Below, piece by piece: positions 8,719-16,903 of a stretch of 36,984 nt of DNA. Under the pieces are notes generated by a model. It searched no databases. It was not told where the DNA came from and saw nothing but the letters and a program-made list of their open reading frames with translations. Source of the DNA: Nitrospirota bacterium. Its GTDB lineage: Bacteria; Nitrospirota; Leptospirillia; Leptospirillales; Leptospirillaceae. A program made the translations under genes and the position numbers. The first letter of the stretch is position 1, and each line of letters opens with the position of its first letter. The DNA is taken from the NCBI GenBank assembly GCA_021827365.1, contig JAKAWK010000008.1, positions 1-36,984 on the forward strand, in the 5' to 3' direction.

Positions 8719-9611
8719 ACCTTCTTCATGCCGACCACTCCCGGCTCTTTACCCTCTCCGGCCGTCCCTTCCGGGCCGTTTACCCCGTCCTGTCGCGGCG
8801 GGCGGGGGGGCTCTCGATCGGAATCAACCTGAACTTCGACAAGGGGTGCAACTTCGACTGCATCTACTGCCAGGTCGACCGGACGGGACCCCTTCTTCCG
8901 GAGGGAGAGCTTCCGGCCCCAGAGCTCGTGATGGAGGAGATCGCCGCCCTTTTCGAGGCGTTGGATTCCGGCCGCTTCTATCAGGAGACGCCCTTCGGGG
9001 ACCTGCCCCCAGAGCTTCGGCAGGTGAAGGACATCGCCTTTTCCGGAGACGGGGAGCCGACCCTGGCCCCGTCCTTCCGGGAGGTCTCCCGGGCCGTCCG
9101 GGAATTTGTCGCAAGGCGGCCCTGGCCAGGGAACGCTCCGCCCCCCCTGCGCCTCATCACGAACGGGAGCGGACTTTTTGCCGGGGAAAGCCGAAGGCAA
9201 ACAGCAAAAACCTTTCTCGAAGACGGGCCGGGGGAGATCTGGCTCAAGCTTGATGCGGCGGATCCGGCCCACTTCGCCTTCATCAACCGCTCCCGGATCC
9301 CCTTTGACCGGATGATGCAGGGGCTCGACCTTGTGGTGTCCGATCTTCCCGTCACGATCCAGACCATGGTCCTGGACTTTGGTCAGGAGGGGGATCCGGA
9401 GGCCATGCCTGCGGACCGGACTCTCTGGGATCCCCTCCTGAAAAAAGTGGCGGGCTGGGCCGCAGAGGGGAGGGCGATCCGGGCCTGGCACCTCTACAGC
9501 GTCGCCCGCCCTCCCGCCCTCGAGGGCGTCCGGAAGGTTCCGGCGGAGCGTCTCGAGGCCTGGGCCCGGGAGGCCGCCTTCCTTCCCTTTCCGGTCCTCG
9601 TCTTCCCGTGA
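8694..9611 (+). CDS. Radical SAM protein (TYW1-like Fe-S oxidoreductase family)
   Basis: The [4Fe-4S]-binding motif CNFDCIYC (CxxxCxxC) follows the strand GGLSIGINLNFDKG, and the SAM-binding GE-type motif is FSGDGEPTLAP. Further features include LITNGSG and EIWLKLDAADP, as in COG0731-type radical SAM proteins related to wyosine-base enzymes. ATG 8694 has an extended AGGAGAAGGAG at 8681-8691; ATG 8706 is in frame but less well placed. The gene overlaps the PP-loop gene upstream and shares GTGA with the next gene, so the four genes from 7383 to 10555 are probably translated from one message. The substrate is unknown; the neighbouring PP-loop protein makes RNA modification a reasonable guess. 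Confidence 0.85.
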   Translation: MDSPMATMNLLHADHSRLFTLSGRPFRAVYPVLSRRAGGLSIGINLNFDKGCNFDCIYCQVDRTGPLLPEGELPAPELVMEEIAALFEALDSGRFYQETPFGDLPPELRQVKDIAFSGDGEPTLAPSFREVSRAVREFVARRPWPGNAPPPLRLITNGSGLFAGESRRQTAKTFLEDGPGEIWLKLDAADPAHFAFINRSRIPFDRMMQGLDLVVSDLPVTIQTMVLDFGQEGDPEAMPADRTLWDPLLKKVAGWAAEGRAIRAWHLYSVARPPALEGVRKVPAERLEAWAREAAFLPFPVLVFP

Positions 9612-10555
9612 GCGCACCGCTTGCGGAGTATTTCGTGGGCTACGCCGGCCTTGCCCACGACAGCGGTCCGGACCACCCCGAATCTCCGGCCCGGCTCTCT
9701 GCCCTTCTTCCGGTCCTCGAATCCCGGGTCGAAGGGGGGAAGGCCCGCTTTCTCGAGGTGAGCCCCGAGCCGGACCTTGGGATCTTCCGGGAGAGCCATA
9801 ATCCAGAGTACATCGACTTTCTCGAGTCGCTCGCCCCGACCGGTCCCCCGGTCGATCTTGACGGGGATACCCGGGTCGCCCACGCCACGGTCCGGGCCTT
9901 GAAGGAGATCGCCGGGGTCCTGCTCGACCTGTCGAAGACAGGGTCCGGGGTGGCTCGCCGTATCTTCTGCGCGGTGCGTCCTCCTGGCCACCATGCCCAT
10001 TTTTACGGGGGGATGGGATTCTGCGCGGTCAACCATCTGGCCACCCTGGCTGTGGCGAGGGCCCGGGCCAATCCGGCGGAAAGGATCCTTGTCCTCGATT
10101 TCGATGTCCACCACGGAAACGGAACCTTCGATATCCTGACACGGCTTCTTTCCCCGGACCAGTTTCTCTTCGTCAGCACCCACCGCTACCCGTTCTATCC
10201 CGGGACGGGCTCCGGGCGGGAAAACCGGGAGGGGCCCGGGGGATCGGGCATCCTCGATCTTCCGCTTCCGGCGGGAACCGACGACGAAGACTACCGGTTC
10301 GTGCTCGAAGAGAAGATCCTGCCGCGCTGGGACCGATTCTCCCCCGGGACGGTTCTTGTCAGCGCCGGCTTTGACGCGCATATCGCCGATCCGCTGGGAG
10401 ACATGGCCCTTTCGGAAAAGACCTACCGCCGTATCGGAGAGGCGCTGGCCGAACGGGAGCGGGGGCTTACGGCCTGTTTTCTCGAGGGAGGGTACAGTCT
10501 GCCGGCGCTGGCCCAGTCGGCCGACGCCTTTCTCTGTGGATGGGATCGGGAGTAG
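9608..10555 (+). CDS. Histone-deacetylase-family (AcuC/APAH-like) hydrolase
   Basis: The arginase-deacetylase fold is clear: an N-terminal HPESPARLSALL, the tandem-His motif RPPGHHAHFYGGMGFC, the zinc-binding DFDVHHGNGT, a HRYPFYPGTG segment and the second metal Asp in SAGFDAHIADPLGDM. Bacterial members remove acetyl groups from polyamines, acetyl-lysine or acetoin-pathway proteins; which applies here cannot be told. Length (315) is normal. The GTG start overlaps the preceding TGA as GTGA, and the 3' end overlaps the following open frame by 16 bases. Confidence 0.9.
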   Translation: MSAPLAEYFVGYAGLAHDSGPDHPESPARLSALLPVLESRVEGGKARFLEVSPEPDLGIFRESHNPEYIDFLESLAPTGPPVDLDGDTRVAHATVRALKEIAGVLLDLSKTGSGVARRIFCAVRPPGHHAHFYGGMGFCAVNHLATLAVARARANPAERILVLDFDVHHGNGTFDILTRLLSPDQFLFVSTHRYPFYPGTGSGRENREGPGGSGILDLPLPAGTDDEDYRFVLEEKILPRWDRFSPGTVLVSAGFDAHIADPLGDMALSEKTYRRIGEALAERERGLTACFLEGGYSLPALAQSADAFLCGWDRE

Positions 10556-11058
10556 AATGGGTCATCTCCGGGACGGATCCCGTTCCGGAAGGCAGGGACA
10601 AGGGAAGCGAGGAAGGTGTGGAGAATCCGTTCGAAGAGATCAAGCGAGGGGTGGAGGCCCTGATTTACAAGGTTTCCATTCTTCCCATGGAGACGGAAGA
10701 CGGCGGCCGGGAATGGCGGTTCGCCCCGGGAGAGGGGGAGGAACGGGAGATGGCCCGGATCCTGTCCCTCTTTGACGACTGGGAGGAGGGAGAACGGGAG
10801 AGGCTCCTCCAGGGCCTTCCCGAGAGACGCCAGGAGATCACCGAAATCCTGAGGATCGTCCGGGCCAAGATCACGCTGAACCGGACGAACCGCCACTTCA
10901 TGGGCTACCTTAGGGAGGGAGCCCCTCCCTCGGCGGGCCGGGACTTCTACCTGACCACCTTCATGCGCACCGTGGACCACCTCCAGGGAATCTGGCAGGA
11001 CGTTCTCCGGCAAGACGCTCCCAAGCCCGCCCCGTCTCTTTTGCCGGAAGGACAGTGA
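10540..11058 (+). CDS. Conserved-looking hypothetical protein, highly charged
   Basis: No family is recognised. The protein is rich in Glu and Arg (for example EEGERERLLQGLPERRQEI) and probably mostly helical, with no signal peptide or membrane segment; a soluble cytoplasmic protein is likely. ATG 10540 overlaps the deacetylase gene. GTG 10618 (starting VENPFEEIKRG) is an in-frame alternative that would drop a poorly structured 26-residue leader, but AGGAAGG at 10610-10616 is too close to it to decide. Its position between two same-strand genes with minimal gaps supports it being real. Confidence 0.6.
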   Translation: MGSGVEWVISGTDPVPEGRDKGSEEGVENPFEEIKRGVEALIYKVSILPMETEDGGREWRFAPGEGEEREMARILSLFDDWEEGERERLLQGLPERRQEITEILRIVRAKITLNRTNRHFMGYLREGAPPSAGRDFYLTTFMRTVDHLQGIWQDVLRQDAPKPAPSLLPEGQ

Positions 11059-11060
11059 CG

Positions 11061-11462
11061 ATGGAAAAGACAGCCCAGCCCGGGCGTTGCGACTCCTGTT
11101 GCCGCGTGAGTCCGGTCCTTTACAAGATCTCGATGGGACATGATTTCTTTGACCGGGCGTACGATCGTCTGTCGGCGGTGGACGACCAGGCCCCGCGCTG
11201 GTACTGCGAGGAGTGCTCCCGGGAAAAGGACTTCCAGAAGGATGTCAGGAGCATCCGGGAGGAGTTCCTTCGCCTCAGGGCGGGAGAAGCCTCCCTTCTC
11301 GCGGACTCGCTCACCTTCCAGAGGGCAAGGCGGAGGATCCAGGAGATCGACCACCAGGTCAAGAAGGGCCGGAGCCCTCATGTGATTCTTTCGCCCCGGG
11401 ATGTGGCCCTTCTGCTCATGGATCTCGAGGCGTGGGAAGAGGAACACGGAGCTCTGGAATAG
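11061..11462 (+). CDS. Small protein with zinc-ribbon-like cysteines
   Basis: The N-terminal third has CDSCC (residues about 10-14) and, some 40 residues later, CEECS. Two CxxC knuckles at this spacing would suit a zinc ribbon. The rest is charged and helical (DFQKDVRSIREEFLRLR) and ends in ALLLMDLEAWEEEHG. No named family is recognised. ATG 11061 is preceded by GGAAGGAC at 11047-11053; a GTG two codons earlier is possible. It follows the previous gene by two bases and precedes fbp by 31 bases, so it is likely co-transcribed with both. Confidence 0.65.
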   Translation: MEKTAQPGRCDSCCRVSPVLYKISMGHDFFDRAYDRLSAVDDQAPRWYCEECSREKDFQKDVRSIREEFLRLRAGEASLLADSLTFQRARRRIQEIDHQVKKGRSPHVILSPRDVALLLMDLEAWEEEHGALE

Positions 11463-11493
11463 GTTCCTGACAACATAAAAGAGAGGAGCGGCA

Positions 11494-12540
11494 TTGGTCC
11501 GGAAGGGAACGGCAGGAAGAACGAAGGGTCACGAACGGGAGAGCCGGCTGGCCCTCGAAGACTTCGTGGAACGGGCTCCGGATTTCTCGAAGGAGGAACG
11601 CACGGCCATTCTCGAGATCCTTTTGGCCATTTCCGAGGGGGGCCGGGATCTCGCCCGGCGCCTAGCCCTCGGCCCCCTTCACGGGCTTACGGGAAGTTCG
11701 GGGCAGGTCAATGTCCAGGGGGAGGAGGTCCAGGCCTTCGACGAGATTGCCCAGGAGATCTTTTCCGGCCATCTGGGGGCTTCCGGACGGGTCTCCCTCC
11801 TCGTCTCGGAAGAGCGGGAGCATCCCGAAGTCTTTCCCTGCCTGGCCGAATCCCTCTATGTGGCGATGGATCCCCTCGACGGCTCCTCGAACCTCGCTGT
11901 CTCCGGCCCCGTGGGATCGATCTTCGCCCTGTACCGGGGGTCGGGCCCGCGGGGGGAGGATTCCGCCCGGGACTTCCTTCGCTCCACCCGGGAGGTGGTC
12001 TGTGCCGTCTACGTCCTCTACAGCGTCTCCACCCTTCTGGTGGTGGCCTTCCGGGATGAGGTGAGGATGTATGCCCTGGATCCCTCCTCCGGGGATTTCC
12101 TTTCCCTTCCGGGCCCGGTCCGCTTCCCCGACGGCGGAGGCCAGATCGTGAGCATCAACACGGGAAACTACACCCGTTGGGAGCCGGGGGTCCGCCGCTA
12201 TGTCGATACCCTCCATGGCCGCTCTGCCTGGAGCGCGCGTTACGTGGGGGCCCTGGTGATGGACTTCCACCGGAACCTCCTGAAGGGAGGCATCTATCTC
12301 TACCCCGGAGATCTTCCCAAAGAGGGGGCCGGCCATCCCGAAGGCAAGCTCCGGCTCCTCTTCGAGGCGATCCCGATGGCCTTCATCGCCCGGGCCGCCG
12401 GGGGGCTTGCGACCAACGGCCATCGGCCGATCCTCGAGATTCCCGCCACCCACATCCACCAGCGGGTCGCCCTGGTCGTCGGATCCCGCGAACTGGTCAC
12501 GGAGTACAGTCGTCTCTCCGGAGCCCCGGAGCCGGTCTAG
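11494..12540 (+). CDS. fbp: Fructose-1,6-bisphosphatase, class I
   Basis: Hydrolyses fructose-1,6-bisphosphate to fructose-6-phosphate in gluconeogenesis. The class I signature DPLDGSSN (metal and phosphate binding) is present, followed by VGSIFALYRG. Later segments match the substrate-binding half: SINTGNYTRW, YVGALVMDFHRNLLKGGIYLYPGD, and the C-terminal AGGLATNGHRPILEI. Length (348) is slightly above the usual 330. The start is TTG 11494, supported by AGGAG at 11484-11488. For an autotroph the enzyme supplies sugar phosphates from fixed carbon. The convergent aldehyde dehydrogenase gene ends 76 bases downstream, with no obvious terminator between them. Confidence 0.93.
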   Translation: MVRKGTAGRTKGHERESRLALEDFVERAPDFSKEERTAILEILLAISEGGRDLARRLALGPLHGLTGSSGQVNVQGEEVQAFDEIAQEIFSGHLGASGRVSLLVSEEREHPEVFPCLAESLYVAMDPLDGSSNLAVSGPVGSIFALYRGSGPRGEDSARDFLRSTREVVCAVYVLYSVSTLLVVAFRDEVRMYALDPSSGDFLSLPGPVRFPDGGGQIVSINTGNYTRWEPGVRRYVDTLHGRSAWSARYVGALVMDFHRNLLKGGIYLYPGDLPKEGAGHPEGKLRLLFEAIPMAFIARAAGGLATNGHRPILEIPATHIHQRVALVVGSRELVTEYSRLSGAPEPV

Positions 12541-12616
12541 GAGACCGGGGTCCCCATGTCCGGGGGCCTGTCCCTGTCAAACGATCCGGACCGTCTTTCT
12601 TCCCTGGCGGAGTCTG

Positions 12617-14107
12617 TCAGGAGAGGGGAAGTCGGATCGCCAGAAGACGGGGCCGGGTCATTTCCTCCATCGCATAGCGGACTCCCTCGAATCCGGAGCC
12701 CGATTCCTTGATGCCCCCGTAAGGCCAATGGTCGAGGCGGAATGTCGGGATCTCGTTTATGAGGACCCCCCCGGCCTCGATCTTCCGGGCCCATCCGACC
12801 GCCCGGTCGATTGAGCGGCTGAAAATGCCGGCCTGGATGCCGTAGCGGGACCGGTTGATCCGGTCGATCGCCTCCTCGGGATGGTCGAAGGGAGTGAGGG
12901 TCGCCACCGGGCCGAAGACCTCCTCCTGCTCGATCGGCCAATCGCCCTCCGTTCCGGTCAGAAGGGTGGGGTAGAGGAGGGAGCCCTCCTGCCTTAGGGG
13001 AAGGAGGAGTCGTCCCCCCATGGCGACGGCCTCCTCGATCTTCGTGCGCACCGCATCGGCATGGCTTAACCGGATGAGAGGACCCATCAGGGTCCGGGGG
13101 GAGGACGGATCCCCGATTCGCCCCTCCCGTTCGAGATCCCGGATCTTTTGAGAAAGCCCCTCCCCGATCCGCTCGTACAGGGACCGGTGGACAAGAATCC
13201 GCTGGATCGAGATGCAGACCTGCCCGGAATAGGCGAAGGCTCCGGTCACGAGCCGGTCGAGGAGTTCCGGCGTCTCTCCGTCGGAAGCGACCATGACGGC
13301 GGCCGTTCCTCCGAGCTCGAGCAGAACTTTTTTCCTCGGAACGCGGTCCTTGATGCTCCAGCCGACTGTGGCCGATCCCGTGAAGGAAATGACGGGAAGG
13401 GCCGGGTGGCGGATCAGCCGCTCGGTGTCAGAAAGATCGCAGGGGAGGACCGAAAGGGCCTCGGGGGGAAGGCCCGCCTCGAGGAGAAGGGCTCCGAGGC
13501 CGATGGCCGTCGTCATCCCCAGCGGGGCGGGCTTCACGATCAGGGCGCTTCCTGCCGCGATCGCCGGGGCCACCTTGTGGGCGAGAAGGTTCAGGGGGAA
13601 GTTGTAGGGGGTGATCGCCAGGACCGGGCCTGCGGAGATCCGGTCCACCAGGCCGATTATTCCTGTCCCCTGGGGAACCGTTTCTCCGGGCTCCTGCTCG
13701 AATCCGAAGGTTGGGGCTTGGGAGGCCGCGACCCGGAAGGTCGTGATGGCCCGGTCGACCTCGGCAAGCGACGCCGACACGGGTTTCCCCACCTCGGCGG
13801 TCACAAGGCCGGAAAAGAGGGTGCGGTGGCGTTCGAGGAGGACGGCCGTATTTTCGAGGATCTCCCGGCGCCTGTGGCGGGGGAGGGAGGAGAGGATCTC
13901 CTGGCCCCGGGCAAGGGAGGAGGCGGCCCGGAGAACCTCCCGGGTTCCCGGTCTTGCCACGGTCCAGGAGGGCCGGTCCTTGGGAAAGCCCGAAAGCCGT
14001 GTGGTAAAGGAGGAGAGCTGGTGGGGGGGAAGGCCGTCGCTTTTGTCCATCCACTCTCCCGAGACCAGGAAGGGGATGGGGGAGCGGGTGAGGATCTCGT
14101 CGATCAT
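12617..14107 (-). CDS. NAD(P)-dependent aldehyde dehydrogenase family protein
   Basis: Oxidises an aldehyde to the acid with NAD(P). Family landmarks: TPYNFPLNLLAHKVAPAIAAG (cofactor site with catalytic Asn), FTGSATVGW, the general-base Glu in LLELGGTAA, the nucleophilic Cys in YSGQVCISIQR and the C-terminal EEVFGPVATL. The sequence around the Cys resembles the lactaldehyde / phosphonoacetaldehyde / non-phosphorylating GAPDH branch of the superfamily, but the substrate cannot be fixed. ATG 14107 was chosen because GGAAAGGA lies at 14115-14122 just upstream on this strand; the frame stays open for 55 further codons, but that extension looks non-homologous. Confidence 0.9.
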   Translation of the reverse strand: MIDEILTRSPIPFLVSGEWMDKSDGLPPHQLSSFTTRLSGFPKDRPSWTVARPGTREVLRAASSLARGQEILSSLPRHRRREILENTAVLLERHRTLFSGLVTAEVGKPVSASLAEVDRAITTFRVAASQAPTFGFEQEPGETVPQGTGIIGLVDRISAGPVLAITPYNFPLNLLAHKVAPAIAAGSALIVKPAPLGMTTAIGLGALLLEAGLPPEALSVLPCDLSDTERLIRHPALPVISFTGSATVGWSIKDRVPRKKVLLELGGTAAVMVASDGETPELLDRLVTGAFAYSGQVCISIQRILVHRSLYERIGEGLSQKIRDLEREGRIGDPSSPRTLMGPLIRLSHADAVRTKIEEAVAMGGRLLLPLRQEGSLLYPTLLTGTEGDWPIEQEEVFGPVATLTPFDHPEEAIDRINRSRYGIQAGIFSRSIDRAVGWARKIEAGGVLINEIPTFRLDHWPYGGIKESGSGFEGVRYAMEEMTRPRLLAIRLPLS

Positions 14108-14327
14108 GGGCCGGTCCTTTCCGTGGGGTCGGAGCTCCTGCGCGTTGCCCGGACAGTCATTAGGGGATTTCCGAAGACCTAAGGATAGCATGGCGGCAAG
14201 GTTCGCCAAAAGGCCTGGGGAGAGCGGAAAGAAAATCTTTGGGGGGACAGGATCCTTGCAGCGGAAGACCATGAACGGGAGATCGGTCGCGTTCAGAATG
14301 TCGGGAAAAATACGAAAAAGAATCGCA

Positions 14328-14374
14328 AAAAGACAGGGCCTTCCGTCCGGAGATCTGTCCGACCCGGACGGAAG
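14328..14374 (-). terminator. Intrinsic terminator behind the 43-residue membrane protein gene
   Basis: On the minus strand CTTCCGTCCGG (14374-14364) pairs perfectly over 11 bases with CCGGACGGAAG (14350-14340), followed by a five-T run at 14334-14329 after a short spacer. It would end the transcript of the 43-residue protein before the aldehyde dehydrogenase gene, whose ribosome binding site lies about 210 bases further on. Confidence 0.65.
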
Positions 14375-14398
14375 ACCGTAAGGCCCCCGGGGCCGGTT

Positions 14399-14530
14399 CT
14401 AGAGGTTCTGGCCCTTGTGTCCGGTCTGGGAGTCCTTCTTTCCCATCAGGTAGGAGAGAGTGCCCGTGACGAGGAAAAAGAGGGCGATGACTCCGACGAT
14501 CATGGCCGGATTGGCGGAAGGTCCCAACAT
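14399..14530 (-). CDS. Small single-pass membrane protein (43 residues), unknown
   Basis: A short frame starts at ATG 14530 with AAGGAC about eight bases upstream. It encodes a short polar N-terminus (LGPSANPA), one strongly hydrophobic helix of about 19 residues (MIVGVIALFFLVTGTLSYL) and a basic-polar tail (GKKDSQTGHKGQNL). It has its own candidate promoter and a good terminator, which argues against chance. Size and shape recall accessory single-helix subunits of respiratory oxidases or transporters, but no family is recognised and no partner gene is adjacent. Orientation by the positive-inside rule would place the C-terminal tail in the cytoplasm. Confidence 0.66.
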   Translation of the reverse strand: MLGPSANPAMIVGVIALFFLVTGTLSYLMGKKDSQTGHKGQNL

Positions 14531-14594
14531 GGTGTCTGTCCTTTCTCTGGAATTTTTTGCCCGGATTTCATCCTTCATTCCGGGATCAGGTTCC

Positions 14595-14624
14595 AGGATA
14601 GGCGCGCTGGCATCGCCTGTTCAA
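14595..14624 (-). promoter_or_regulatory. Candidate sigma-70 promoter of the 43-residue protein gene
   Basis: On the minus strand TTGAAC (14624-14619) and TATCCT (14600-14595) are separated by 18 bases. An AT-rich stretch with the inverted repeat ATTATT-N5-AATAAT lies just upstream (about 14630-14660) and could serve as an UP-like element or operator. Confidence 0.45.
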
Positions 14625-14729
14625 CTCAAGTATTTATTATTAAAGAAATAATCATTCCATTCCCGGGATTTCCCGACACCCCGGAGCCCGGGGGCCGGCC
14701 GGGGACCCCATTTTGTGAGAGGAGGAGGC

Positions 14730-15794
14730 ATGGCCCGTCTCTTTGATCCATGGACAGTCCGGAAGGTGACCGCCCGGAACAGAATCTGCGTCTCTCCCAT
14801 GTGTCAGTATGCGACTCCGGACGGGACGGCCGGCCCCTGGCACATGGTTCACCTGGGAAGCCGGGCCGTAGGCGGGGCCGGAATCGTCTTTGTCGAGGCC
14901 ACCGCTGTCTCTCCGGAGGGACGGATCACCCCCATGGATCTGGGAATCTGGAACGAGACCCAGGCCCAGGCCCTGGCCCCGATCGTTGCCTTCATGGAGG
15001 ATCAGGGGGCGGTTCCGGCCATCCAGATTGCCCATGCGGGACGAAAGGCCTCGACGGCTCCTCCCTTCGAGGGGGGAGGAGGACTGGGGCCGGACAGGGG
15101 AGGATGGACGACCCTGGGCCCCAGCCCCGTCCCCTTCGGGAGGCTGGCTCCCCCCCGGTCCATGGAATCCTCCGATCTCGACCGGGTCAGGGAGGAGTTT
15201 TGCCAGGGGGCCCTCCGGGCGCTTTCGGCAGGTTTCAAGGTTCTTGAGATCCACATGGCCCATGGGTATCTTTTGCACACCTTCCTCTCCCCCCTCGCGA
15301 ACCATCGGACGGACATTTACGGGGGAAGCCTCCCGAACCGGATGAGGTTTCCCCTGGAGGTGGCGCGGGCGGTCCGGAAGGTGTGGCCGGAGAGTTATCC
15401 CCTCTGGGTCCGGATTTCCGGGACCGACTGGGTGGAAGGGGGTTTTGATCCGGACCAGTCGGTGGTCCTGGCCAAAGCCCTGTCCCGGGAGGGGGTCGAT
15501 GTGATCGACTGCTCTTCGGGAGGCCTGGTTCCCGAGGCCCGCATTCCCGTGGGGCCGGGCTATCAGACGCCGATTGCGGCAAGGATCAGGCAAGAGGCCG
15601 GGATGCCGACGGTCACGGTGGGGATGATCACCGACCCGGTCCAGGCCGAACATGTCCTGGTCACCGGGCAGGCCGACGGGGTGAGCCTGGCCCGGGAGAT
15701 GCTCCGGGACCCTTACTGGCCCCTTCATGCCGCCAGGCGCCTGGGCCAGGAGATCCCCTGGCCGGTCCGCTACGAGCGGGCGAGCCACGGGTAG
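14730..15794 (+). CDS. NADH:flavin oxidoreductase, Old Yellow Enzyme (YqjM/XenA class)
   Basis: FMN-dependent ene-reductase that reduces activated C=C bonds, quinones or nitro compounds with NAD(P)H. Class markers: Cys25 in SPMCQYAT (equivalent to YqjM Cys26), the flavin-binding AHAGRKAS, the active-site HMAHGYLLH and the long motif with NHRTDIYGGS; the C-terminal TVTVGMITDP and GVSLAREMLRDPYW complete the barrel. Length (354) is normal. ATG 14730 has GAGGAGG immediately upstream; an in-frame GTG 15 bases earlier overlaps that site. The accessory block begins within 50 bases of its stop. Confidence 0.93.
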   Translation: MARLFDPWTVRKVTARNRICVSPMCQYATPDGTAGPWHMVHLGSRAVGGAGIVFVEATAVSPEGRITPMDLGIWNETQAQALAPIVAFMEDQGAVPAIQIAHAGRKASTAPPFEGGGGLGPDRGGWTTLGPSPVPFGRLAPPRSMESSDLDRVREEFCQGALRALSAGFKVLEIHMAHGYLLHTFLSPLANHRTDIYGGSLPNRMRFPLEVARAVRKVWPESYPLWVRISGTDWVEGGFDPDQSVVLAKALSREGVDVIDCSSGGLVPEARIPVGPGYQTPIAARIRQEAGMPTVTVGMITDPVQAEHVLVTGQADGVSLAREMLRDPYWPLHAARRLGQEIPWPVRYERASHG

Positions 15795-15841
15795 GATCCG
15801 AAAGGGGACTCAAGCAGTTTTCTTGAAATCTAGCGAAATCT

Positions 15842-15874
15842 TGTTCAACCTCTCCAAAATGGAGAGGTTGAACA
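15842..15874. repeat. Perfect 14-base inverted repeat over the tnpA start codon
   Basis: TGTTCAACCTCTCC (15842-15855) is repeated inverted as GGAGAGGTTGAACA (15861-15874) with a five-base AAAAT centre; the tnpA ATG (15859-15861) straddles the centre. It could hide the start codon in an RNA hairpin or be a binding site for the transposase's own MerR-like domain. Both readings are inference. Confidence 0.85.
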
Positions 15875-16446
15875 GCATAGGCGAAGCATCGAAAGCGTTG
15901 GGTGTGTCCATCACCACACTGCGACGCCGGGAAGCGGAAGGCAGGCTGGTTGCCCTGCATACGGCGGGGGGCCAATGGCGCTATGATTTGGCGAAATTGC
16001 GTCCAGAGTGGCTCCGTGCATGGATACCGCAAACCGCCGCACGATGGCCAGCGCCCGCGTTTCCAGCCACGACCGGAAGGAGGACCTGGAACGGCAAAAA
16101 CAGGTGCTGGAACTTTTTTATGCGCGGCAAGGCTGGACCTTCGAAGTTGTCGCCGGCCCTGGTTCAGGGGTGAACTCTCACAAGAAGGGCCTGAAACGGC
16201 TCCTGGGAGCCATCATCGGCGTGGCGCCTGGGCATCACCCACAAGGACCGGCTGTTGTGCTTTGGGGCGGAACGGGTTTTCGCCATCTGCGAGCCGAAAA
16301 AGGTCGAGGTCGTCATCCTCAACCAAGGCAGGGACACGACTTTTGAGGAAGATTTGGCCAAGGAGGTTCTGGAGATTATCACGGTGTTTAGCGCCAGGCT
16401 TTCGGAAGCCGTTCGCGAAAGAACCAGAAACTGGGCTCCCCTATAG
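15859..16446 (+). pseudogene. tnpA: IS607-family TnpA (MerR-HTH plus serine recombinase), frameshifted
   Basis: The first frame gives an intact MerR-type helix-turn-helix (IGEASKALGVSITTLRRRE, then GQWRYDL). The reading then moves to a second frame from about 16010 with the catalytic-serine segment ARVSSHDRKEDLERQKQVL and HKKGLKRLLGAII. It changes again near 16225 to give LGITHKDRLLCFGAERVFA and VVILNQGRDTTFEEDLAKE, and a last shift near 16400 is needed for FGSRSRKNQKL. At least three frame changes make this a dead gene. The recombinase Ser is still encoded. IS607 elements normally carry tnpB immediately downstream; here it is absent, and a tnpB 3' end appears 5 kb away in the same orientation. 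Confidence 0.85.
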
Positions 16447-16564
16447 AGCGTGGCCACCTCCCCCCCATGGGGGACCTTGAGCTCGTGAACCTTCGGGTCC
16501 GGAAAGATCCCGGATAGGCCTTCTAAAGCCTGACTTCACAAACGGACAAGCAAGGAGTGATGAA

Positions 16565-16712
16565 TCCATGCTCGGATGCCAGCTGAGACAGGATTTTCTC
16601 TTCTTGAAGAAGTTCAAGAACGACCTTCGGCTTGAACTCAGGTGAGCAGTGTTTTCGAACGGTTTTCATTGTGCTTAGGACCCCCCTGTTTTTGTCTGGA
16701 TTCCTGGGTCCA
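16565..16712 (-). pseudogene. 5' end of an IS3-family element (OrfA fragment)
   Basis: From ATG 16669 the minus strand reads a 35-residue OrfA N-terminus with SPEFKPKVVLELLQEEK and LSQLASEHG, the start of the IS3 helix-turn-helix. Homology stops abruptly after SEHG near 16565, so only the first part survives. TGGACCCA at 16712-16705, 36 bases before the start codon, could be the outer left end of the element. No OrfB is present. It is inactive and lies between the tnpA remnant and the cytochrome gene. Confidence 0.7.
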
Positions 16713-16903
16713 TCATCGTTCCCGTTGCCCATTCTTCAGGATTTCCTGCAATCGATCCTCTCCCTGTCGACCCTTCGCGTGCATGACAGGATCCCTGCCG
16801 CAACCCGTCGATTCCCGGGACTTTGGCTCCCGTGTGCCTTTCCCCTAAATTTCGTCACCCACCGAATGGCTTCCAAAGAGAGTGGCTGTGGTGATGAATC
16901 GCG

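Noticed and set aside
7350-9617. A 755-codon open frame on the minus strand
   Set aside because: It lies wholly opposite four well-supported + genes (IsdG-like, PP-loop, radical SAM), is Pro/Arg/Gly-rich low-complexity in translation and is explained by GC-rich codon bias.
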